A stretch of DNA of 64,000 nt, from positions 29,759,501-29,823,500 of the forward strand of contig JAYKYS010000001.1 in assembly GCA_036924285.1 (NCBI GenBank). Reading direction: 5' to 3'. The stretch comes from Asterella californica (lineage: Eukaryota; Streptophyta; Marchantiopsida; Marchantiales; Aytoniaceae). The notes under the pieces were generated by a model, which was not told the origin of the DNA, did no database searches, and worked only from the letters and a program-made list of their open reading frames with translations. The translations under genes and the position numbers were made by a program. Position 1 is the stretch's first letter. Each line of letters begins with the position of its first letter. Of this stretch, positions 34,607 through 43,135 are shown in pieces.

Positions 34607-36934
34607 ACCCCTAGACTCTCTAAACTCCTGAGTAATCTTAGGCAGTGGACGGTCTCTCAAGCTATCACGATTCCTCTCATGTTCTGCAGCAACAGTCAAA
34701 AACTGAACAGCTCTTTTGCCGTCTCTACTACGTATCCTAGCATAGGCTGAACCATCATCCATAACTCGTGTCTCCATTCTAACAGCAGTAATGTAAGGCT
34801 GCCCTAGAATGATAGGATAGGTTGACATGTCTTGCACAAAGAAATTCTGAACATCACTGATGTCACCCACAGTTACCTTGATGTTGGGGCAAGCACCATA
34901 GAGTTCTCCCCGCTGGTTCTTGGCAGCACGGATAAGCCATCCATGGTCGGTGTCTATGGACCACCTCCCACGCTTGTACAACTCCTTAGACATCAGATTA
35001 ATCTCTGAGCCGTGATCAATCAATGCCACCACAGGTTCCTCTAGATCTCCCAGCTTCACTAAGGTCTCTGTGGTTGCTCTCGCCCAATGGTTGTGAGAAT
35101 AATGGCTCTTCTGCGATGCTTCCACCTCATCTTCAAACCTCACGTGCTGATCTGATCTTCCCTCTGATACTTGAGAGCAATAACCAGCAATTTCATCTTC
35201 CTCATCCTCCGACAGTTTAGTCCCTAGAGCGTTCAGCGTAGTTGCTTCACCCAGAATCTGACGTTTCCTCTTGATGATATCTATGATAACCTCATGGAAC
35301 TCACGCTTTGCAATCCCAAGAATCTCACCCAAAGTAAACTCAACCTTCCCATTCAAGATACGATTCTCTAACACCTGCTTCAGGTCTGTAGCAATCTCAA
35401 TGTCAGACTGAAGTTTATATGCAGGCATCTTACCCTTCTCCTTGCTTCTCTCCTTCTCCTTTGGTATTGTAGGTGGTAGATCCTCCATAGTCTCCTCCCG
35501 AGTAGGTGTTGTCTTCTGCCTTGCCTCTGGTCTAGTCCTTTCACTCCTTGTAGCAGGTCGTTTGGCTGTAGAAGCCTCACCTGCATCCTCTCTCCTGCGT
35601 TTTTCTTCTAGTAGAGCTTCATGCTGACTTCTTGCAACATAAGCATGCACTGACATAGTGTCCACAGGGTCATTCCATCCTGTAGTTTCTCTAATTGAGT
35701 TGCCAACCCTTCGTAGCACATCCTTGTCTAGCTCTGTTCTAGCTACGGATCGCACTACATCTGACCACAACCCAGTAGTCCCTTTCTCTCTCTCCATTTC
35801 CACTTTCACTCCACACGTAGCAGCATTCACAAGAGAAACAGCATGTGATGCTGATATATCATTCACAAGTCTCTTCATACCACCCTTGCCAAAGTTGGTT
35901 CCCAGCATCATCCCAGTCTCTCTCAAATGGATCTTACCATCTTTGAAGAAGATAAGATCCTTCCTCAATGCATCTGAAAACTCTCCACAATCTCTTCTTA
36001 CATGGTCTAGGCTATCACACCATATACAACGATGAACAAAGCCTTCCCTCATCTGAGGTCTCTGCATAGCAGGCTGTACATTCTGCTCCTTCTCTTCTAA
36101 CCTAGTGAGCTTAAGCTTAAGCTCCTTCATACCCTTAATCAACTCATCAAGCGGTGAGTCTTCCTCTCTAGCAATTACCAAAGTAGGCTTAGTAGGCAAC
36201 TGCTTGACAGGAATTATCAGAGGTGCTGCTTCACTTACCACCACCTTGTCCCTTCTTCTCTGTCTCTTGGTCAGCAAAGAGACAGCCTCTTCAACCTCCT
36301 TCCAATCAGTCTTCAATCCTCTCTCCTCACTCTTGTCTTCCAGCAACAGCTCAAGCTTCTCCTGAATAGTCACGTCCGCTGCTTGTAGGAAAAGCTCGGT
36401 CTTCTCAACCTCTAGTGTAAGCTTCTCTGTCCTAGAAAGCTGAGCATATTGACGATCAAACTCCCTTAACAACTCATTTACAGACAAACCTTTGTTAGGC
36501 TTCACCACCCACTCCAAGAATGTTCTCTTGGTCGCCCTCTCTGAGTCTTCAGTGTAGTACTCCTCCTTCAAAGCTCGCATAAAGCTCTCCCAACTCTGTC
36601 CTTGCTGCTGCTTGAGCTCCTTCACACGCCCACGAATCTCAGGGACAACAGCAAGTTCAAAGTTCTCCACCATCTCCTTCTCAGGTACCTTGTTCACCTC
36701 CATCTCCCTAGCATAGTATCGCACATACTTGGAAATATCTGTACCCTTGAACTGGTCCATCTGATGCACCACAGATTGCAACGCCTTGGTTGCTAATACC
36801 TCCTTCCTCTCTGTGCTCTGCTGCTGCTGCATAAACATGGAAAAAGCTTGGAACATCTTCATCGTAGCAGCATCCAACTGAACAGGTTGCTGAACAGCAA
36901 CAGCAGCTCCACTTGATGATCCTTGGTTGGCCAT
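34562..36934 (-). CDS. element C Gag-protease, 790 aa, open
   Basis: The ATG is at 36934. Residues about 20-250 form a helical retrotransposon-type Gag (MFQAFSMFMQQQQ, FLEWVVKPNKG, RQYAQLSRTEKL). A zinc knuckle CIWCDSLDHVRRDC (CX2CX4HX4C) follows, then a long charged linker and a retropepsin domain with ALIDHGSEINLMS and IILGQPYITAVRM. The active-site triad is D-H-G rather than D-S/T-G. The frame ends TAG at 34562 within a -1 overlap with pol. It is the only long intact retroelement frame in the window and could still be translated. Confidence 0.9.
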   Translation of the reverse strand: MANQGSSSGAAVAVQQPVQLDAATMKMFQAFSMFMQQQQSTERKEVLATKALQSVVHQMDQFKGTDISKYVRYYAREMEVNKVPEKEMVENFELAVVPEIRGRVKELKQQQGQSWESFMRALKEEYYTEDSERATKRTFLEWVVKPNKGLSVNELLREFDRQYAQLSRTEKLTLEVEKTELFLQAADVTIQEKLELLLEDKSEERGLKTDWKEVEEAVSLLTKRQRRRDKVVVSEAAPLIIPVKQLPTKPTLVIAREEDSPLDELIKGMKELKLKLTRLEEKEQNVQPAMQRPQMREGFVHRCIWCDSLDHVRRDCGEFSDALRKDLIFFKDGKIHLRETGMMLGTNFGKGGMKRLVNDISASHAVSLVNAATCGVKVEMEREKGTTGLWSDVVRSVARTELDKDVLRRVGNSIRETTGWNDPVDTMSVHAYVARSQHEALLEEKRRREDAGEASTAKRPATRSERTRPEARQKTTPTREETMEDLPPTIPKEKERSKEKGKMPAYKLQSDIEIATDLKQVLENRILNGKVEFTLGEILGIAKREFHEVIIDIIKRKRQILGEATTLNALGTKLSEDEEDEIAGYCSQVSEGRSDQHVRFEDEVEASQKSHYSHNHWARATTETLVKLGDLEEPVVALIDHGSEINLMSKELYKRGRWSIDTDHGWLIRAAKNQRGELYGACPNIKVTVGDISDVQNFFVQDMSTYPIILGQPYITAVRMETRVMDDGSAYARIRSRDGKRAVQFLTVAAEHERNRDSLRDRPLPKITQEFRESRGFGRVPLKSETSTVQ
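34604..34610 (-). promoter_or_regulatory. candidate -1 ribosomal frameshift site GGGTTTT (gag-pro to pol), element C
   Basis: On the minus strand the zero-frame codons are AGG GGT TTT GGC, so the heptamer G GGT TTT fits the X XXY YYZ rule. The pol frame is -1 relative to gag-protease, is open from this point, and the gag stop TAG lies 40 nt downstream (34562-34564). Element A has the same heptamer in the same place, which supports function. Confidence 0.65.
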
Positions 36935-36981
36935 GATATCTGATCCTGTAACACTCTCAAGAAAACTCCCACCCTAGGTGT

Positions 36982-36999
36982 TTCACGTCGAGTTCACCA
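36982..36999 (-). promoter_or_regulatory. element C primer-binding site, tRNA-Trp type
   Basis: The plus strand reads TTCACGTCGAGTTCACCA. Plant tRNA-Trp ends TTCACGTCGGGTTCA plus CCA (from memory), so 17 of 18 positions match and the mismatch would be a tolerable wobble. It lies 11 nt inside the 5' LTR. Element D has the identical 18-mer. Confidence 0.75.
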
Positions 37000-37010
37000 A
37001 AAAGAGAGTA

Positions 37011-38292
37011 TGTCGGAGTGTAATCCGTCTACCTAGGAAAGCGCCGGGCTTCTGGCTGTGGTTGTTCACTCAAGAGGTTGGCTTTCAGGTCACAATAGGG
37101 CTATAAACACTCACACAGATGTGTAAGATCTAGTAATATACCCAGAAGGCGAAATTCAGGTCTAGCTGGCAGTAATAGGATTCAGCGGTGAACTTTGACA
37201 CTCACGGAGAGGAAAAATATGAAGGTTTAGACCTCTAAACTTCCCCTACATGCAAATGAGGTACTACTGAACTCACAGACGAAATTTCAGCCTGAGATCA
37301 AATTCTGACACGGAGATATGAACAGAAAAGTTTTGAGCAAGAAAACTACGGCAATTTCTGATACCTAGCTGGCTATTTCAACCTATAACAGGAGTTTGGC
37401 TTGATCAATTTCGAAGTTTCTTACAGGATTTGCAGTCTACAGGGTGCTGAACATCCCTGTGAAGTTGGGACTCCTGAATGTACACAGAACTGTAGATCTC
37501 CTCCTCTGAAGTCGCTGCTCTAGATTAAGAGCTTTTCAGACCCCCTCAGCTTCAGCGGCCGCCCTGAATTACTCAGTTGCTCAATCGATATGAAACGTTT
37601 TGTGCAATCGTAGCCCTGCTGGCGGAGAACACAACCTCGAAGTTTTGAAGCAATTTCCTCAAATCTGCTGCGAGTGACACTGAAAACCCTAAATCCAACC
37701 AAAATGATTCAATTCTAGCACAATCTGAACTTCAATTGCTCATAACTCCGTCTTTATTGACTCAAATCGATCGAAATTTTCACTGGAAGTGCTTGGCATG
37801 ACGAGACCTCTCTCCCTGTGCTCTCAGATTTCGAAGATCCCCCACCAAATGCTCGAACTCCACTCTAGAGCTCTGTTTCTAAATTTAGAGTTTAACAAAA
37901 GACAAAAACGGACCAATGGGAGTTCATAGCTCCACTTGGTTGTCCTTTAGTACCCTAAACCACGTGGCAACTTAGTTTTACTCATAGGCTACCACGTCAA
38001 GCCCCCTAGAGTGCCAGCGTAAAACTTAAATTACTTAAAACGACACGCAGCCCCGAAAAATAACTTAAATCAGCTAGAAAGCGTGCATGGGCGACACGCA
38101 AATACAACCCATGAGCTTAAGCCCTATCAACATGGTAATCAACCTACTAAGACTCAAAATAGTGTTAACACCGTATGCAAAGGTGTCAAACATATACATA
38201 AACGACTAGAAGTAATATAAGCTAACTTCTAGAACTACTAAACTCGAGCGTCGGAGTAGAAATATAACATGTAGTCGCCAAGTAGCGCGACA
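37011..38292 (-). repeat. element C 5' LTR (1282 bp)
   Basis: It is the same length as the 3' LTR with about 12 substitutions, mostly transitions. It is flanked on the right by element B sequence starting ACGT. Confidence 0.95.
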
Positions 38293-39179
38293 ACGTGCAA
38301 TAGTCTCAACCTTCGTTTGTTGAACACCCAATCCACCTGGATAGATGATGTGGCCCAGATACTCTACCAACTCCTGGAAGAACTTACACTTCCCAGGGTG
38401 TAACTTCAACCCATGAGCTCTCAACCGCTTAAACACACTCGTAAGTGTCTCTCGTGCTCCTCCACTGTAGCACTATAGACTAAGATGTCGTCAATATAAC
38501 ATCTGACAAAATCCAATCCTGCTAGGATTCTGTCCATCACCCTTTGGAACTTAGCAGGGGAGTTCTTCAACCCAAATGGTAAGAACCGCCACTGATACAA
38601 ACAATCCTTGTCGTGAGAGTCAATTCCCCAGAATGCTGTCTGGACTTATCTTCTTCTCTCACTGGCAACTGATGATACCCTGCTCGAAGATCCAAAGTAC
38701 TGAAGACCTTCACATGCCCCACTGCATCAAAGATCTCCTCAGGTGTCCGCATGGCATACTTATCGGACTTCGTCTGCCGATTGATAGGACGGTAGTCCCC
38801 ACACATCCGTTCTATCCGTGTAGTTGCCATACATATCCTTCTTGGCTGGCATAACTGTGACAGATGCATACTCTCCATGCGACATCTCCACCAACCTAGC
38901 CTCCAACAAGTCTTGAGTCCTACTCTGGATCAAGGCTCTCTCCATGTCACTGTACCTGTAAGGACGTCGAAAGATTGGTGTGTCGTTAGCCAAGTCGATC
39001 CGTATACCAGGTCCCTTCAAGGTACCCAAATCCTTCATACTGAAGGCAAAACAATTCTTGTAGCTCTTCATGAATCTTTGGACTCTTCGTCTCTCCTCTC
39101 CTATAAGCTTGGGTCCAATCTCCGGCTCCCAAGTATCTTCTGTCACCATGCTAGAGGTAGAAGACGAAGTCGTTGACTG
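38293..39179 (-). pseudogene. element B reverse transcriptase, 5' part
   Basis: Directly after the methyltransferase the frame continues WEPEIGPKLIGEERRRVQRF, then PIFRRPYRYS and VTVMPAKKD. After a 1-nt insertion near 38812 it reads RMCGDYRPINRQT and FSTLDLRAGYHQLPV, then FLPFGLKNSPAKFQRVM, the catalytic box CYIDDILVYS, and after another shift KLHPGKCKFF and EYLGHIIYPGG. It stops at the C insertion and resumes at 29770. Order and motifs are those of ordinary plant-type gypsy RTs, unlike the FLDD box of A, C and D. Confidence 0.85.
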
Positions 39180-40376
39180 CTATCTTGCAGCCTCTGGAGC
39201 AGTTTCCTTCTGTTCACCACCAACAATCTCCACCGCTACTGTGCGAAAAGCTTCTGCAGTTCTAGCTGCAAGCTCCACACTCTCCCCTACGACATCCCAT
39301 GATGTCCAAGGATGACAAACTCCACGTGCCTCACCCCCAGCCTTTGCCTCCACCGACCCGATAGGCAAAGAGCTCAAGAGTGTCCGAGCAGTAACATCCG
39401 TCGATCGCATCCGACGCTGCTCAGCCAATCCAAGGCTAACAATCCATGTCAAGCAATTCAAGTCCATTGCTTGACCCAATACTTGACGACGTGAAGCCTC
39501 TGACACCGAAGCTACTGCCATCGTACCCGTAGCGAAACCCATTGCTCGCTCTCTCTCATCGACATTGGGCTCCACCAACTGCCGTAATTGAGCATCCCAC
39601 ACAAGCCCAGGTCCTCCATCTCTGTAAGCATGTGACGCTGGAAAGCTTACCAAAGTGGGTAACACCATGGGCCGTCCCACTAGGTTCACCACTGCCATGA
39701 GTGACCTATCGACGACTCTCATCACTTGAGATCGTCGTCCTGCATCCAAGATGCTATCAACTGTGAGATGTGCTGGTCGTCTCACTCCATCGTGTGCTCG
39801 CTTAAGCACCTCTCTCGGTAACAAGTTCGTCCACCACAACCGTGGACGATGTGCACGAGATCCTATTCTCGCTGCATCTAACAACACTGCTGGTCCAATC
39901 CAAGACCGCACTTGGTGCACACTCGTCATCATCTGTGTACGAGCATCACCCAACAAAGGAACGTTCTCCAAGATGTACGCTGAAGAATCCACCTGATGCA
40001 TCTGGAGATGTCGTAAGATCCGTAACATCTCCCAGAACATCCTAGATGGCGGATCATGTAAACCTTGACTTCTCCCAGCACGCGTGTGACCTTGACATGG
40101 CCATCCGGCTATCACCAAGTGAATGGTGCCCACCAACGTAACATCCTGCGCCCCCAGCAGCGAAATATCTGACGGTAATGCTTGCTAGTATCCTTTAACA
40201 GCTGATATGAGCAACAACTCAGGATATCTCTGCACCAAACGTGCCACATGTCGCAATGAGATGCGTCTCGCAATCTCATCTCTCTCCACATACAAGTATC
40301 GCTGTACTTGTATACCTGCTTGCAATACCGCAGCCAAACCTGTGCTGATCCCTCCAAACAGCTCCAGCACACATAC
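39180..40376 (-). pseudogene. C5 cytosine DNA methyltransferase domain inside the element B polyprotein
   Basis: Conserved methyltransferase motifs occur in order. Motif I VLELFGGISTGLAAVL (SAM site) starts at about 40370, followed by YLYVERDEIARR (motif II-like). Motif IV is GWPCQGHTRAG with the catalytic Cys in PCQ at 40092-40100. Motif VI is YILENVPLL. RIGSRAHRPRLWWTN is VIII-like, and the closing block is ERERAMGFATGT plus RRQVLGQAMDLNCLTWIV (IX/X). Length, about 400 codons, suits a compact catalytic domain without the N-terminal modules of plant MET1 or CMT. It transfers methyl groups from SAM to cytosine. TAGs at 40185-40187 (between motifs I and IV) and 39180-39182 (after the domain) interrupt an otherwise single frame. 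Retrotransposon-borne methyltransferases have been reported in the charophyte Klebsormidium and in Symbiodinium; close relationship to those is inference. Confidence 0.9.
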
Positions 40377-41366
40377 ACCCTCCTCTGGATACTGCCACAC
40401 AATGGGAGTCGTATCCAACGGTGATAAGGTCACAGGGCCAGTAGCAGGAACAACCCTCTGTTCCTCTACTGGTGGTACAAAGGCTTCACTCCAAGCCTGC
40501 TGCACCAACTGATTAGCATACTGCTGCAACTCTCCACTCGAACTCCAGAATGGAACATCAAAGGCAGATGGTACTAACGTAGACATGCTAGACATGTCCT
40601 CCACCTCCTCAAAGACCGGAGTATCCTCCGCATGGGCATTGCCCTCCAACAACTCGCCCGACCAAGTGATGACTGAACTGAACCCTGCAACGGATGCCAT
40701 CGTCCCTGGTGTAGGCTCCGTCGTCCCAACTCTAGCACTGAACCGCACTGGTAAGCGGCTCACTCGTCCCTCACCGGACTGCCAACCTGGTCTGTAAGAT
40801 GCTGTCTCAGCCCAATAGTCGATCACGAACCCCATAGGATACAACACAGCACCTCCCACCAATACATCATAAGACTCTGCGGTTGTAACGATGGCCTTGG
40901 CCCTCACCATAGAGCCATCCGTGGGGTGATCTGGCCGAACTCTCACCGTCAACATCTCACGTGTCATGTGTAGAGCCGTACCTCCTGATCCCCCTAGAGA
41001 TGTCTGCAACTAGAATGGACATCTCTCTATCTCGGACTTCTTCAGACCCAAACCAATACACGCCGTCTTTCCCAACATCAACGGTTGGGCTCCAGAGTCT
41101 AACAAGACCTTCTAGGGTCGATACATTTTCCCTGAAGGTGCCACCAAACAGAAGATACCACTTCTGTTGTCCAACAACACCACACCTGGTGCTAAACCAG
41201 CACGGTCAATCGCCGGCCTAGCTGGTAACTCATCTAACCTAGCAGCCGCCGCTTGCCAAGTACCACTGGTAGCTGTCCTGATCCTCGACTCCATGGACAC
41301 GTCTACCACCTCTTGCTGAACTACTTCAGCACTAGAGGTAACTACATCCTCGCTCTCACTGAGCGT
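40377..41366 (-). pseudogene. element B protease and linker
   Basis: The frame runs on from gag across the A insertion. KVLLDSGAQPLMLG is a retropepsin active site with a normal D-S-G triad, and YDVLVGGAVLYPMGFVIDYW fits the second half of the fold. A linker of about 150 residues leads into methyltransferase motif I. TAGs at 41112-41114 (just before KVLLDSG) and 41010-41012 (CPF-stop-LQTSLGG) are the only breaks in this part. Confidence 0.8.
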
Positions 41367-43089
41367 TGTCGAGGCGAGAGTTTCCTGGGAAGGGCGAACC
41401 TTCTAGCTGTGATACGATCGTGAAGCGGAGGACGAAAAAATCACACGAAATACGGACCGCAAGGAAACAAACCACCACGTTCTCGATCCAGTCAAGATAA
41501 AACACACGGCGTGCAAGTAGATCTTCAACTCCAGGTCAATCAGATTGCAAAGCTCACGTTCAGCAACTCAGAATATCAGAAAACTGCTCCTGTGAAGCAC
41601 CAGCGCGTTCACCTAGAAGCTTCCCGTTTTCTATTCAGAAAGATACACGTACAAGTTCTTGGTCTCCTCTCTACTCGATTCTGCTCTCTACTCTCAATCC
41701 CTCGATATCAAAACTCTGATCAGACAGAAGTTCTCTTCAGACGTAACCTCTGTAAAATCTTCTTCTCAGTTCTACTGTTTTTTTTACTCGATAGCTTCCG
41801 CACAGTAAACTCTACACTGCTCGATGATCGACAAACTGCGATAATGGACAATGAATTCTTCCTCACCGGAGTACACCCCTCTAGGTTTTCCTCCATCCTA
41901 CGCATCCTTCACTGTCACCTGGCAGAGGTAAAAGACGCCCTAAACAGATGGCAGCAGAAAAAATAACTCACTGATAATATATCTATACGTAAGAAGACTA
42001 TTTCACTAAGCTACGCAGGTTCATCTGTACGGACGGCCACCGATTCGGCCGTACAGTCAGCATCTGACACCTCCACTCGAAGTAACTCCACCACGGCTAC
42101 CTCTGGCCACCGGAATCACCTCGTTCTGACACGTGGAGCCCGAGTTATCATCATTGTCGTCTCCCGGCCCTCTTAAACTTCGAAGTGTCGTAAGTATTGC
42201 CTCATTGCCTCAAGTATCAGTTTCACTTGATTTTTCGACCCAAGTGAATAATATTTCGAACCCTACATTTTTCTACAAAAGAATTGGTACCGACTTGGAG
42301 TATCTTTGATGCCATCTCGCTACCCCAGGACTTAGAGGGCCGCAACCGAATTCGTACTAATTACCCCGCCAACCCGAAGGTGAGAGGTCCATTTCGAAAC
42401 CCGGTGGTAATCTCCCTCTAGCATCCACACTAGGTGACTGCACTAGTGCAGGGGTAGACGGAGGCGTCCCGCATTCACGGTACGTTTAAGGGACATCTAG
42501 TGTCCCGCCCCTAGGCAACTTGGTGCCCCTCATATTCCCCCGAAGGGGCCAGCCTACTCCAAGCCGGTTGTGAGTCTGAAGGGATTTGATCCGGAGACCT
42601 CCTCCCTACAAGTTTCTCAGCTACACCACGGAAGCTGATCTCACAACTGGTTTTGAAGACCAGTTTCTAAGCTAATATGCTAGAAAGCTGCGGTATTTCG
42701 TCTTTTCTTTGCTAACACGAAGTGCCATAACTTTCTCTAAACATGCTCTTTTTGTACATTTCGAATTTTAAACAAATACTACATACCATAATCTACATGA
42801 GAAAAATCTAAAAAGTATTTTTCGAACTCACTCTGATTTATGGTAAATTTCCCGGTATCAGAAATCTTGTAGAAAAACTCCAAGTAACTTTTCGCCTGCA
42901 ACTCCGTTTGCAACTTTTGAACATACCACGGTGATCAGCGCGACGAGACCTACGCCGTGGTGTTTTCAGATTTTCGAATGCTCTCTTCCTCCAGAATCGG
43001 CTTCTCTGAGGTTTTAACTTCACTCAAAGAGACTAACTTCAAACTGAGAGGTGAATTATTCACTATGTGGAATAATTCACATCACGACA
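41367..43089 (-). repeat. element A 3' LTR (1723 bp)
   Basis: In plus orientation it starts TGTCGAGGCGAG and ends ATCACGACA. The adjacent 43090-43101 (TCCACCTCCTCC) is on the minus strand GGAGGAGGTGGA, the polypurine tract. It contains the tRNA-like block at 42564-42650. Confidence 0.95.
42564..42650 (-). other. tRNA-like module in the element A 3' LTR
   Basis: On the minus strand CCAGTTGTGAG and CTCACAACCGG pair (10 Watson-Crick pairs plus one mismatch) and enclose CCGTGGTGTAGCTGAG (A-box-like) and CCGGATCAAATCCC (B-box-like). The same module is at 50603-50689 in the other LTR. It looks like a captured tRNA-derived sequence; an inner cloverleaf was not convincing. Confidence 0.45.
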
Positions 43090-43135
43090 TCCACCTCCTC
43101 CAAACCTGCACATCCTCCGGCATGTGCCAACCTCT

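Larger units (their letters stand above)
29771..38292 (-). mobile_element. element C: near-complete Ty3/gypsy retrotransposon inserted in element B RT
   Basis: It is bounded by 1282-bp LTRs that differ at about 12 positions by eye (about 1%), so it is young. The target is ACGT: ACTT at 29767-29770 (one mutation) and ACGT at 38293-38296. Internal order is PBS, gag-protease, pol with the GPY/F tail, and polypurine tract. Two lesions were found in pol (a 1-nt deletion near 33670 and a TAA near 31375); gag-protease is open. Confidence 0.9.

Noticed and set aside
40185..40187. Programmed UAG readthrough (as in some plant viruses) to explain the stops in element B
   Set aside because: Downstream contexts differ at every TAG, there are several in one frame, and the element also has frameshifts. 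Decay of CAG codons is simpler.
42838..43023. 61-codon frame repeated at 50877-51062
   Set aside because: It lies wholly inside the element A LTRs and is a chance frame duplicated with them.
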